From Gilliamella sp. Pas-s25 (GTDB lineage: Bacteria; Pseudomonadota; Gammaproteobacteria; Enterobacterales; Orbaceae): DNA of 63,889 nt. Under the pieces are notes generated by a model. That model was not told the origin of the DNA. It did no database searches and saw nothing but the letters and a program-made list of their open reading frames with translations. Position numbers and translations under genes: made by a program. Below, piece after piece: positions 40,269 to 50,694 of the stretch (its first letter is position 1; the number at the start of each line of letters is the position of its first letter). The stretch lies in the NCBI RefSeq assembly GCF_009795885.1, contig NZ_WTEV01000015.1, positions 1 to 63,889 of the forward strand. The letters are read 5' to 3'.

Positions 40269-41237
40269 TTACTTGCTAGAAACATGCAAAAGAAATTGCT
40301 CAAGTTCAACTAAGGTAGATGTTCCTTCCATTGGGCCTTTTTTAGATACAGCAAGTGCACCACTGGCATTTGCATATTGCAATGCTTTTTCGACCGAATA
40401 ACCCGCTAACATTAAACTGACAAATGTCGCACCAAAACAGTCACCCGCTCCGGTTGGATCTACCGAGTTGACTGTACATCCGTCAATATGCAACGTCTTT
40501 AAATTACCTTGTTCATTAAGTCCATAGTAATTAGCGCCTTTATTGCCCCCTTTTACCACTATATGCTTAATTCCTTTTTTGAGCAAAGTAGACATAGTTT
40601 GTTGTTCTGTTTCACCATTATGTTCAGCGAAATAGCTGACTTCATTTTCACTGGGTAAAAAGATATCGGTATATTCCATAATATAATCAAAAGATTGTTC
40701 CATTTCGGGTATATCAAACATCTCTTTGCGTAAGTTAGGATCAAATGAAATTGTACCACCTTTACTTTTGATAATATCTAATGCTTTACGCATGGCATCA
40801 ATCACTCGAAATGAATAAAGCGATGAACCCATTACATGTAAATGGGTACAATCTTTTAATAAGTTTTCATTAATATGATTAAACGACAGTAAACCACATG
40901 CACTATTTGGAATATTAAATATGAAATCTCTTTCATTAGAATCTTTATAAGTGACAAACGCACTGCCTGTATTGGCTTTATGATGTGAGGTAATGCCATC
41001 AATAATCACACCATCATTTTTTAGGCGACTTATGCACATTTTGCCAAAGGCATCTTTTCCAACACAACTAAAAAAGACAACGGGAAAACCTAATTTTGCA
41101 ACTTGATCTGCAAATATTGCTGGAGCACCACTAACAAAAGGACCGATAAACTCGCCGGTTTGATCGAAACGCTGATTTTGTGTTTTCGCTAAAAACTCAA
41201 CCAACAGCTCACCTATCGTGCAGATTTTAAAATACAT
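40269..41237 (-). CDS. PfkB-family sugar kinase, tagatose-kinase-like
   Basis: A 322-residue ribokinase-fold kinase. It has the N-terminal substrate GG-like region (PFVSGAPAIFADQVAKLG) and the C-terminal DPTGAGDCFGATF with the catalytic Asp. The overall pattern resembles proteins called tagatose kinase (TagK-like) and 2-keto-3-deoxygluconate or fructokinases. It is co-transcribed with a DeoR regulator (one-base gap) and divergent from an aldolase-PTS operon, so its substrate is likely a ketose or ketose phosphate of that pathway. The exact substrate cannot be read from the sequence. Confidence 0.8.
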   Translation of the reverse strand: MYFKICTIGELLVEFLAKTQNQRFDQTGEFIGPFVSGAPAIFADQVAKLGFPVVFFSCVGKDAFGKMCISRLKNDGVIIDGITSHHKANTGSAFVTYKDSNERDFIFNIPNSACGLLSFNHINENLLKDCTHLHVMGSSLYSFRVIDAMRKALDIIKSKGGTISFDPNLRKEMFDIPEMEQSFDYIMEYTDIFLPSENEVSYFAEHNGETEQQTMSTLLKKGIKHIVVKGGNKGANYYGLNEQGNLKTLHIDGCTVNSVDPTGAGDCFGATFVSLMLAGYSVEKALQYANASGALAVSKKGPMEGTSTLVELEQFLLHVSSK

Positions 41238-41238
41238 A

Positions 41239-42066
41239 TTATGTCTCCAATATGTTTTGATAAGTCACACAATATTTATTGGAAATAAGCTGATCAAAAT
41301 GAGTATCTAATAATTGTTGATGATATTCAGTTACAGCCGGTCGTGACAAAACCACCATATCAATATCAGCTAATATCCCAATGCTATTGTTATCATTATG
41401 GGCGATGCGTTGTGGCAAAATGCCGATAGTATGTGCCGATTTTCTCATTATTTGTTGATAAGTTTTAACTTGTTCTAAATTTTCAATAATCAATTGATTA
41501 TCAGCATTAATTGCACTTAATTCAATAATAAAATGCGTGACTGAAAATTGATTCAAGACAAAATTAATCATCTTGTTATCTTGCAAAAGATTGTCATCAA
41601 GTAACACGCCGCCAACAACAATTACTTCAGCATCGGTAAATTCTTTTGCTAATTGTGCGTTACTAATATCATTCATAATAAGTATTAATGATTTTTTGCC
41701 ATGTAAAAACGGAATCAATTTCCTTATTAAATTACCATGACTTAAAAACAACGTATCACCATCATTAATATAACTTAAACAGATTTTGACTAATTCAATA
41801 TCACGACTATCACTAACACTTTGTGCATAACTTGGGGTAATGGTACTAGCCTGATTAAACACACCCTCTGGGGCAATATAAATCGCTCCACCAAAGGATC
41901 GCTTTAAATATCCTTGCTGCTCTAAATAAGTTAAATCTTGACGAATAGTCACATTTGAGACTTGAAGCAATTCTGATAACTCATCAACTTTAACTTCGCC
42001 TTGCTGACGAACTATTCCTGCAATTTGCAATCGTCGCTTTAATAGGGCTGAAGATGCTCTAGCCAA
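41239..42066 (-). CDS. DeoR-family transcriptional regulator
   Basis: A 275-residue repressor-type protein. The N-terminal helix-turn-helix (about 20-60, VDELSELLQVSNVTIRQDL) carries the DeoR signature. The C-terminal domain is of the sugar-phosphate sensor type (DeoRC), with DGDTLFLSHGN near residue 100. It precedes a PfkB kinase and faces the aldolase-PTS operon across a 348-bp region with palindromic CTTTC/GAAAG sites that are likely its operators. The inducer is probably a phosphorylated ketose of the pathway. Confidence 0.85.
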   Translation of the reverse strand: MARASSALLKRRLQIAGIVRQQGEVKVDELSELLQVSNVTIRQDLTYLEQQGYLKRSFGGAIYIAPEGVFNQASTITPSYAQSVSDSRDIELVKICLSYINDGDTLFLSHGNLIRKLIPFLHGKKSLILIMNDISNAQLAKEFTDAEVIVVGGVLLDDNLLQDNKMINFVLNQFSVTHFIIELSAINADNQLIIENLEQVKTYQQIMRKSAHTIGILPQRIAHNDNNSIGILADIDMVVLSRPAVTEYHQQLLDTHFDQLISNKYCVTYQNILET

Positions 42067-42252
42067 TTTTATTTCCCATGCTGTAGATAAAAATGAAGAG
42101 CCGTGATAATAGAATTAATCCAATACTTGGTCAACATCAAACAGGTTCAATGTTTATACCTTATAAATCCTATTAATAATGCTTAACACATTCTTTATTC
42201 TGCAACATTGCCTATATACATATTAACTATCAAAACAAAAATTTATAAATGA

Positions 42253-43269
<1,017 letters not shown>

Positions 43270-43277
43270 AGGCCGAG

Positions 43278-44201
43278 ATGATGATCTATACATTAACACT
43301 TAACACGGCAATCGATATGAATATTCATTGTCAGGGGCTTAACCCTAATAGCGTCAATCGCACATTACACACGAAATATAGTCCCAATGGTAAAGCAATC
43401 AATGTTTCAATTGTCTTACATAAATTTGCTAAACCAACTTGTGCACTAGGCTTTTTTGGTGGGTTTTCAGGTAAATATATTGCTGATGAACTAACTAAAA
43501 TGCAGATTGAGACAAAACCCTGTTTTATTGATGATATTACACGTATTAATGTTTTTATTAATGATGGACAAAATGAATATAAATTGGTAGGTAAAGGTCC
43601 ATTTGTACCGAACGATAAAAAAATAGAGATGCTCACTATTATTGAATCATTAACCAACAATAGTTATTTAGTTATCAGTGGTAGTTTGCCAAATAATATT
43701 GAGCCTGAATATTATGACACTATCTTAAATTTATGTAACAAAAAAAATATTCAAGTTATTCTTGATATTAGCCATCCAAAATTAAGTGAGTTACTTACCT
43801 ATAAACCACTATTAATTAAACCCAATGATGATGAAGTAAAAGAGATTTTTGGTTTTGAAACAAGAACTACATCACAAATCATCACCACACTAGAAACGCT
43901 ACATGCGCAAGGTGCACAAAACATTTTATTAACCATGGGGGCTAAGGGACTCTACTTTTCTAATGGAGTGCATATTTGGTATTGCAATGCTATAGCAATC
44001 AAATTAATCAGCTCTGCTTGTGCTGGTGATGCTTCACTGGCGGCTTTTGTTAGTGAATGGTTACCTGAGCAACAAAACGTTGAAAAATCAATGAAAAAAG
44101 CGGCTGCAACTGGTGCTAACGTGGCCGAATCAGATGGATTAGGGTTATTAGATAAAATCAATATTTATATGGATCAGCTTGAAGTTACCCAAATAAAGTA
44201 A
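43278..44201 (+). CDS. 1-phosphofructokinase-family hexose-phosphate kinase
   Basis: A PfkB-family kinase of the FruK/LacC branch (about 307 residues). It shows YTLTLNTAIDMNI, the SPNGKAINVSIVL substrate-binding stretch, LVISGSLPNN, and IKPNDDEVKEIF. The catalytic Asp is in ACAGDASLAAF, where the usual Gly-Ala-Gly-Asp loop has Cys in place of the first Gly. GAGG precedes two adjacent ATGs (43278 and 43281). It overlaps the reading of no neighbour and sits between aldolase and EIIBC. It probably phosphorylates the ketose-1-phosphate delivered by the PTS to the 1,6-bisphosphate. Confidence 0.85.
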   Translation: MMIYTLTLNTAIDMNIHCQGLNPNSVNRTLHTKYSPNGKAINVSIVLHKFAKPTCALGFFGGFSGKYIADELTKMQIETKPCFIDDITRINVFINDGQNEYKLVGKGPFVPNDKKIEMLTIIESLTNNSYLVISGSLPNNIEPEYYDTILNLCNKKNIQVILDISHPKLSELLTYKPLLIKPNDDEVKEIFGFETRTTSQIITTLETLHAQGAQNILLTMGAKGLYFSNGVHIWYCNAIAIKLISSACAGDASLAAFVSEWLPEQQNVEKSMKKAAATGANVAESDGLGLLDKINIYMDQLEVTQIK

Positions 44202-44212
44202 GGGAAATTATT

Positions 44213-45631
44213 ATGAAAAAAATATTAGCTGTAACAGGCTGCCCAACGGGCATTGCCCATACCTATATGGCAGAAGAAGCCTTGAAAGCGGCTGCTGAAA
44301 AAGCAGGCGTTGCAATAAAAGTAGAAACCAATGGTGCAGGAGGGGTTGATAATGCCATTACCGATATGGATCTTGCAAATGCAATAGGTGTTATTATAGC
44401 AGCAGACAAAGATGTCAATCCAAACCGTTTTGATGGATTGCCAGTTATTGAAGTCCCTGTCAAAGATGGTATTCATAAAGCAGCTGCACTAATTGAACAA
44501 ATCACTTCAGGTAAGGTTCCTATCCGCAAAGGCGATAAAAACGACACCAAAAATTCAGTTTCATCATCTAACCCAATAGAGGTAAAAGAATCTATTGGTC
44601 GACAGATTTATAAACACCTTATGAGTGGTGTCTCTAACATGTTGCCTTTTGTTGTTGCTGGTGGAGTATTAATTGCACTCTCATTTTTATGGGGGATCTA
44701 TTCAGCAGATGAAACCAATGCACAATACAATGAATTTGCTGCATTATTGATGAAAATAGGCGGGCAAGCATTTGGTATTATGGTGCCAATCTTTACCGGT
44801 TTTGTCGCTTACTCTATTGGAGGAAGACCTGGAATGGTTGCTGGTTTTGTTGGCGGATTGATTGCCAATATTACCGGAGCTGGTTTTTTAGGCGGCATTA
44901 TTGCTGGTTTTGCTGCAGGCTACTTGATGCTTTATGTCAAAAAGTGGTTAGACTGTTTGCCCCGTTCATTTGAAGGACTAAAGTCTATTTTTATCATGCC
45001 ATTAATCGGCGTATTTGTGATCGGTGCAGGCATGTATTTACTAGGCGGGCCGATTGCAACAATTAACAATGCCATGAAATCATTCCTTGAGTCATTGCAA
45101 TCCGCTAACCCTATTTTACTTGGTATAGTAATTGGCGCTATGTGCTCTTTTGACTTTGGAGGTCCTGTCAATAAAGCAGCCTATGTGACTGGCACCATGC
45201 TACTAGGTGAAGGTAATTTTTACTTTATGGCTGGAGTTTCTGCTGCGTGTATTGTGCCACCTTTTGTGATTGCCTTTTCAACGACTATTTTCCGCGACAA
45301 AGCATTTACTGAAGAAGAACGTGCAGCTGGAATGGTAAACTATGTCTTAGGTTCAACACATATTACCGAAGGCGCTATTCCTTTTGCCGCAAAAGATCCA
45401 TTACACGTGATCCCAATCATGATGCTCTCATCGGCCATTGCTTCTGTATTGACTTTTTTAAGCCAAATTCAAGTCCCTGCGCCTCATGGTGGTTTTTTGG
45501 TACTGCCATTGGTAAATAAACCTTTTCTCTGGGTGGGTTGCATTTTCGCAGGAGCACTTATTGGTGCCATATTATTAGGTTTAGTTCGTATTCATCAAAA
45601 TCGACAATTAACAATTAAAAACAAAATATAA
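44213..45631 (+). CDS. PTS system fructose-type EIIBC component
   Basis: Inner-membrane sugar transporter of the fructose PTS family. Residues 1-100 are the EIIB domain with the phosphorylated Cys in VTGCPTGIAHTYMAEEAL (Cys9). After a polar linker the EIIC domain (about 125-465) has about nine to ten membrane segments, including GGRPGMVAGFVGG and the CSFDFGGPVNKAAY block. Fructose-type EIIs phosphorylate at C1, which fits the downstream 1-phosphate kinase and aldolase. It lacks its own EIIA, supplied by the next gene. Confidence 0.92.
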   Translation: MKKILAVTGCPTGIAHTYMAEEALKAAAEKAGVAIKVETNGAGGVDNAITDMDLANAIGVIIAADKDVNPNRFDGLPVIEVPVKDGIHKAAALIEQITSGKVPIRKGDKNDTKNSVSSSNPIEVKESIGRQIYKHLMSGVSNMLPFVVAGGVLIALSFLWGIYSADETNAQYNEFAALLMKIGGQAFGIMVPIFTGFVAYSIGGRPGMVAGFVGGLIANITGAGFLGGIIAGFAAGYLMLYVKKWLDCLPRSFEGLKSIFIMPLIGVFVIGAGMYLLGGPIATINNAMKSFLESLQSANPILLGIVIGAMCSFDFGGPVNKAAYVTGTMLLGEGNFYFMAGVSAACIVPPFVIAFSTTIFRDKAFTEEERAAGMVNYVLGSTHITEGAIPFAAKDPLHVIPIMMLSSAIASVLTFLSQIQVPAPHGGFLVLPLVNKPFLWVGCIFAGALIGAILLGLVRIHQNRQLTIKNKI

Positions 45632-45688
45632 TTAACTAATTGATATATCGATAGCTTTTCGGTATATCAAAATTAATAAGGACGAAAA

Positions 45689-46126
45689 ATGAGTCATTTA
45701 AAACTGACAACTAATGATATTTCAATCATAAGCGGAGCTCACTCTAAGCAAGCAGCCATTCAGTCAATATCAGAAGCGATGATCAAAGCTGGTTTAGTTA
45801 AAGATGATTATACCCAAGCTATGTTTGACCGCGATGCGCAAATCTCAACCTTTTTAGGTAATGGCATCGCCATTCCGCATGGTACTACAGACAAACGTGA
45901 TAGTGTCATTAAAACAGGGCTAAAAATAAATTATTATCCTGAAGGAATTTATTGGGATGAAGATAACAATATTGCTTATGTTATCATTGGTATAGCAGCA
46001 AAAAGCAATGAACATCTAGATATTTTACGGCAATTAACGCGTGCTGTAATTGCGGAAGATACGCTTGAGCGTATTAAAGCAATTAATACCACTGAAGATT
46101 TATTAAAAATATTACAAGGTGGTTAA
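45689..46126 (+). CDS. PTS EIIA component (fructose/mannitol type)
   Basis: A 145-residue cytoplasmic phosphocarrier that passes phosphate from HPr to the EIIB domain of the preceding gene. The phosphorylated His is in GNGIAIPHGT (near residue 67), and ILRQLTRAV near the C-terminus is typical. It closes the operon and is followed at once by a strong terminator. Confidence 0.92.
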   Translation: MSHLKLTTNDISIISGAHSKQAAIQSISEAMIKAGLVKDDYTQAMFDRDAQISTFLGNGIAIPHGTTDKRDSVIKTGLKINYYPEGIYWDEDNNIAYVIIGIAAKSNEHLDILRQLTRAVIAEDTLERIKAINTTEDLLKILQGG

Positions 46127-46128
46127 TA

Positions 46129-46179
46129 TCAATCATCCCATGATGAGATTGTATTCTCATTCATGGGATTGATTTTTTT
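46129..46179 (+). terminator. Terminator of the aldolase-PTS operon
   Basis: A stem of TCAATC-ATCCCATGA-TGAGA against TCTCATTCATGGGATTGA with a 6-base loop, followed by seven Ts (46173-46179). Confidence 0.9.
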
Positions 46180-46545
46180 ATGTTATTTAATACTAGTTGA
46201 TATCAACTGTTAAGCTTAATCTTTGAATTAACTATAAAATTATTTTTAAGATTCGAAATATTTGAACCTATTATCGATAATGCTCTTATTATTATCTATT
46301 TCCAATAATACTAAATTCTTTTCAAAGCTAAGACTAAAGACAATAAATTGTTCATTGATGTTAGAATAATAACGTTTATCATCTTCTTGATATGATGTTT
46401 AAATATCTAGCTACGATTCAAGGTATCAGTTAAAAACAAACAGACGTCCTAATTTAAAATCAAAACCTAGATTTGTAGTTTTATAATGAATCCCATTTTA
46501 GCTTTTGACTATATCGTTTAATTGGTGATTTTTTTGTTAATAGAA
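46180..46545. other. AT-rich intergenic stretch, nothing seen
   Basis: About 365 bases between the PTS terminator and the end of ribD. No coding sequence, RNA gene or convincing hairpin. The expected ribE and nusB genes of the E. coli nrdR-ribD-ribE-nusB operon are not here. Confidence 0.4.
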
Positions 46546-47661
46546 TTATATCCGTTTTAAAATAACCCGCAGATCTTCGCCCACCATAACAACCGATTCA
46601 AATCGAAAATTTGGCGCCATTGACAGATTCTGTAAGTTAGGCAATATGCACATATCTTTTGCATTATGACCAAGTAATTTAGGCGCGTAATAGATAATCA
46701 ATTCATCAACTAAGTTTTGTTCTATTAGAGCACCAGCTAGCTGAGCACCCGCTTCAACCCAGACAGAATTAATACCTTTTTGAGCTAAAATTGTCATTAA
46801 ATGCACTAAATCAATATTATTGTTTGGTGAGGATTCAACTATTAATTGGCTGTTAGGCTTATTGATGGAAATAGCTTGCTTCCGCACTACCCATATTTCG
46901 CCTAATTGCTTAAAAAGATTCTCATCACCGGTTAATTTATTTTGGCCATCAATAATGACCCGAATGGGCTGCCGAATTTTTTCGGCGCAATAAACCTGTT
47001 TTATGTTATCAGGTAATTCGGCATGTCTCACTGTTAAACTCGCATTATCGGTTTGTACCGTCATACGGGTACTTAAAATACAACTTGCCTGTGCCCTAAA
47101 TTTTTGTACATCTTGCCTTGCCGTGCTTGATGTGATCCACTTGCTTTCACCCGATGCCATTGCCACTTTACCATCAAGAGAAGTAGCAAGTTTAAGTTGT
47201 ACATATGGCAATCCAGTTCGCATTCGTTTTAAAAAGCCTTGATTGAGAGTTTCAGCCTGCCTATCTAATACCCCAACAACCACCTCAATTCCCGCATCAC
47301 GCAATCGTTTTATACCATTGCCCGAAACATTTGGATTAGGATCTTGCATGGCAATAACAACACGCTTAATTTGCGATTTGATTAAAGCATCAGCACAAGG
47401 TGGCGTTCGACCAAAATGGCTACAGGGTTCTAGTGTTACGTATGCTGTTGCATCTTTAGCATTATTCCCCGCCATTTGTAGTGCATAAACTTCGGCATGT
47501 GGGAGCCCTGCTTTTTGATGATAGCCTTTACCAATGATTTGATTGTCTTTCACAATCACACAACCAACATTAGGATTAGGTGATGTGGTAAAACGACCAA
47601 GCTTAGCTAGCTCAATCGCTTGTTGCATATAAAAATAATCATTGTCGTTTATCATCGTCAT
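46546..47661 (-). CDS. ribD: Bifunctional riboflavin deaminase/reductase
   Basis: Carries out two consecutive steps of riboflavin synthesis. Residues 1-145 are the zinc deaminase domain with HAEVYAL and the PCSHFGRTPPC zinc motif. The rest is the NADPH reductase domain (QLKLATSLDGKVA, WVEAGAQLAGAL). At 371 residues it is full length. It follows nrdR after eight bases; the start lacks a strong ribosome-binding site, suggesting translational coupling. The next genes of the pathway are elsewhere. Confidence 0.96.
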   Translation of the reverse strand: MTMINDNDYFYMQQAIELAKLGRFTTSPNPNVGCVIVKDNQIIGKGYHQKAGLPHAEVYALQMAGNNAKDATAYVTLEPCSHFGRTPPCADALIKSQIKRVVIAMQDPNPNVSGNGIKRLRDAGIEVVVGVLDRQAETLNQGFLKRMRTGLPYVQLKLATSLDGKVAMASGESKWITSSTARQDVQKFRAQASCILSTRMTVQTDNASLTVRHAELPDNIKQVYCAEKIRQPIRVIIDGQNKLTGDENLFKQLGEIWVVRKQAISINKPNSQLIVESSPNNNIDLVHLMTILAQKGINSVWVEAGAQLAGALIEQNLVDELIIYYAPKLLGHNAKDMCILPNLQNLSMAPNFRFESVVMVGEDLRVILKRI

Positions 47662-47669
47662 CTGGGGTA

Positions 47670-48122
47670 TTATTTCTGTTGTAACTTGGCAATTTCATTA
47701 CTAAATTGTTCGATATCATCAAAACTAAAATAGACCGAAGCAAAACGAATATAAGCAATTTTATCTAAGTTTTTGAGTTCTTCAATCACATAGTTACCAA
47801 TTAATTTTGCTGGAACTTCACGTTCACCAGTTGCTCTAATTTTAGATTTTATACGTGTAATGGCATCTTCAATAGCATCAAAACTCACTGGGCGTTTTTC
47901 AAGTGCCCTTTGGATGCCATTACGTAATTTATCCTCATTAAATGGTTCACGAACTTTATTGCTTTTAATGACATTAGGCATAATTAATTCAGCAATTTCA
48001 AATGTGGTAAAACGTTCATTGCACTCGACACACTGGCGGCGGCGGCGAACTTGATATCCTTCACCGACAAGACGTGAATCAATCACCTTTGTATCATCTG
48101 CATTACAAAACGGACAGTACAT
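47670..48122 (-). CDS. nrdR: Transcriptional repressor NrdR
   Basis: Represses ribonucleotide reductase operons when dATP/ATP are bound. The 150 residues have a zinc ribbon at the start (CPFC, then [12 protein letters not shown]) and an ATP-cone domain (about 46-136, with [14 protein letters not shown]). First gene of the nrdR-ribD pair. Confidence 0.97.
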   Translation of the reverse strand: MYCPFCNADDTKVIDSRLVGEGYQVRRRRQCVECNERFTTFEIAELIMPNVIKSNKVREPFNEDKLRNGIQRALEKRPVSFDAIEDAITRIKSKIRATGEREVPAKLIGNYVIEELKNLDKIAYIRFASVYFSFDDIEQFSNEIAKLQQK

Positions 48123-48315
48123 AACAATATCCTTATAATGACATAATTAAGCTTACAATAGCTGAAAATTTTAATTTAAACAAGGTTGATTAGTATCTTC
48201 TATCTTTAGATCGGCTAGTATAAGTAAATTTAAGCGTTGAACATAAAGATGATGACAGTGAGGATAAAATTGGCTATTCAATGAAATAAACAAATATGGA
48301 GCACTATCATTAAGT

Positions 48316-48347
48316 AAAAAATGCCGTCGCCTATTGGGCAACGGCAC
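48316..48347 (-). terminator. Terminator after thrC
   Basis: On the minus strand TGCCGTTGCCC-AATA-GGCGACGGCA is followed by six Ts, only a few bases beyond the thrC stop. It closes the thr operon. Confidence 0.85.
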
Positions 48348-48352
48348 AATAT

Positions 48353-49642
48353 TTACCAATCTAAGTTAATTAAAAAATCACGTAATTTGGCAAAATCATC
48401 AGGCATATTATGGGAAAGTAATGTCATATCTGCTCGTTCCGCTAGCGCTTTTGGTAGTGGAATTGACTTGCCAAGAATATCTTCAACTACTTCTTTAAAT
48501 TTAGCTGGATGGGCCGTACCTAAGAATAGACCATATTCACCATCTTGCAGTTGATCACGTAATGCACGGTAGGCAATTGCACCATGGGGCTCTGACAAAT
48601 AATTTTTTTCATTAAGTTCGCGAACGGTCTGTTTAGCAACTTCATCAGACACAGCAGCATGACCAAGTGATTTAAGTGCCCAACCTGCTCTTTTATAAAT
48701 TTCCTCAATTCGAGGCCAATTATTAGGTTGGCTAACATCCATTGCATTAGATAGCGTTGCAACTGTTGCGTGAGGTTCCCATTTCCCAGTTTCTAAATAT
48801 CTTGGTACGGTATCATTCGCATTTGTTGCAGCAATAAACCGTTTAATTGGTAAGCCCATTGTTTTTGCTAGTAAACCAGCAGTCAAATCACCAAAATTAC
48901 CGCTTGGTACTGAAATCACAAGTTGTTCACGTTGCTTAGGCGTTAGTTGTGCGTAAGCTTCAAAGTAATAACAAATTTGTGCTAGTAATCGACTAATATT
49001 GATAGAATTAGCAGAATTCAAACCAATGTTAATTTTTAATTCTTCATCATCAAATGCCTTTTTAACTAATGCTTGGCAAGCGTCAAAGTCGCTTTGAATC
49101 GCAATTGTATGGATGTTATCACCAAGTGTACAAAAAAGTTTTTCTTGTAATGGGCTAATTTTTCCCTCAGGATATAAAATTACGACCCGAATATTAGGTA
49201 AATGATAAAATGCATGGGCGACAGCAGCTCCAGTATCACCAGATGTAGCGGTTAAAATAGTAATTTTTTTATCTGCAGCAACTTGCACTAATGCTTGCGC
49301 CATAAAACGTCCACCAAAATCTTTAAATGCGAGCGTTGGTCCGTGATAGAGTTCTAGGGAGCCAATATCTGCTTCTACTGATTTTACAGGTGCAGGAAAT
49401 TGGAACGCATTTTTAACAAGCCTGTGCATATCATCAAAGCTGATCTCATCGCCAATAAAAGCGGATAAGATTTTAGCACTACGAGTGACAAAATCGAGTT
49501 TTAATAATGATTCAATTTCGTTTATAGAAAACTTAGGTAGCTCTTGAGGGAAGAATAAACCTTGCCCTTTTCCTAATCCTTGTTGTACCGCATCAGCAAA
49601 ACTAACTTGCTGGTAATGATCTTTTAAGTTATACAATTTCAT
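48353..49642 (-). CDS. thrC: Threonine synthase
   Basis: PLP enzyme that converts O-phosphohomoserine to threonine. The 429 residues contain the cofactor lysine in GPTLAFKDFGGRF (near residue 107) and the phosphate loop SVPSGNFGD. It is the last gene of thrLABC. It lies 113 bp after thrB, a wider gap than in E. coli, and that gap holds a hairpin (49687-49718) with two G-U type pairs. Confidence 0.97.
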   Translation of the reverse strand: MKLYNLKDHYQQVSFADAVQQGLGKGQGLFFPQELPKFSINEIESLLKLDFVTRSAKILSAFIGDEISFDDMHRLVKNAFQFPAPVKSVEADIGSLELYHGPTLAFKDFGGRFMAQALVQVAADKKITILTATSGDTGAAVAHAFYHLPNIRVVILYPEGKISPLQEKLFCTLGDNIHTIAIQSDFDACQALVKKAFDDEELKINIGLNSANSINISRLLAQICYYFEAYAQLTPKQREQLVISVPSGNFGDLTAGLLAKTMGLPIKRFIAATNANDTVPRYLETGKWEPHATVATLSNAMDVSQPNNWPRIEEIYKRAGWALKSLGHAAVSDEVAKQTVRELNEKNYLSEPHGAIAYRALRDQLQDGEYGLFLGTAHPAKFKEVVEDILGKSIPLPKALAERADMTLLSHNMPDDFAKLRDFLINLDW

Positions 49643-49755
49643 AATATATTCCAGTTATCTTTATGCTTTAATTTTGTGCTCTTTCTGATGTCAACTTAAT
49701 TAGTGAAAAGTTGGCGTCTTCTTAGGTTTAATCCAATTTTTTATAATCAATAAAC

Positions 49756-50694
49756 TTAGATCACTCTTGCACCTTGGCTATCTATTTTACAAATATGGGT
49801 AAAACCTTCATCATTTTGTAAATAACAATGTTTAAGCAGTAATTCAATTTGCTGAGCAGTTTCAAGTTTATCGGCAATCACAAATATTGTTGGACCAGAA
49901 CCAGAAATACCCGATGCCAACGCACCAAGTTGTTTAACCCGTTTTTGTGTTTCATCAAAGTGAGGCAATAGCTGTTTGCGATACGGCTCAGCAATATTAT
50001 CAAAAAGCATTGTCGCAGCTAGCTTAGATTGCTTGGTATAACAAGCATGCAAGAACCCGCCAACATAGCGCCCATGCGCTACACAATCAGCTTTTTGATA
50101 CTGGGCAGGTAATATTGCGCGCGCATCAGCGGTTGAAACCTTAATGCCTGGATATGCCATAACCCAGTACCAATCTTCAAAATGAGGTATCGATTCACTA
50201 ATGATGCCCATTTCATCAAGGATAAGTTGCATTCCGCCCAAATAGCAGGGCGCCACATTATCATAATGCACACTACCGGAAATCCGCCCTTCAAGTTCCC
50301 CCATCATTGAAAGCATTTCAAACTCATTAAATGGTTTATCAAAAAACTCATTTAAGGCAACAAACGCCCCAACCACAGAGCAAGCACTTGATCCTAGTCC
50401 CGAGCCAATTGGCATATTTTTTTCAAGCGTCATACTAACCGGTAACGTTCTACCCATTGCTTGGCAGAAGCGTTGCCAACATTGAAATACAATATTATAT
50501 TTGGGATCGCGTGGTAGTTTTTTAACAAATTGTCCTTTGCTAGTAAGAGAAAATTCCTTCGCAGATTCAACGGTAATACAGTCCCCCAGCATCGCACCAC
50601 TAATAGGGCTAATTGCTGCACCTAATATATCAAAGCCAACACTAATATTGGCCATTGATGCTGGAGCATAAACAGTTAAAGATTTATGATTCAT
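49756..50694 (-). CDS. thrB: Homoserine kinase
   Basis: GHMP-family kinase phosphorylating homoserine. The 312 residues have the GHMP motif [13 protein letters not shown] near residue 95 and GISGSGPT near the C-terminus. The start directly abuts the thrA stop (50694/50695), so translation is coupled. Confidence 0.98.
   Translation of the reverse strand: MNHKSLTVYAPASMANISVGFDILGAAISPISGAMLGDCITVESAKEFSLTSKGQFVKKLPRDPKYNIVFQCWQRFCQAMGRTLPVSMTLEKNMPIGSGLGSSACSVVGAFVALNEFFDKPFNEFEMLSMMGELEGRISGSVHYDNVAPCYLGGMQLILDEMGIISESIPHFEDWYWVMAYPGIKVSTADARAILPAQYQKADCVAHGRYVGGFLHACYTKQSKLAATMLFDNIAEPYRKQLLPHFDETQKRVKQLGALASGISGSGPTIFVIADKLETAQQIELLLKHCYLQNDEGFTHICKIDSQGARVI

Noticed and set aside
40153-40401. 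Plus-strand frame of 82 codons after hemW
   Set aside because: It spans the hemW terminator and reads into the antisense of the PfkB kinase gene; composition is not protein-like.
48171-48359. Minus-strand frame of 62 codons after thrC
   Set aside because: It begins inside the thrC terminator region, overlaps the end of thrC and has no recognisable protein features.
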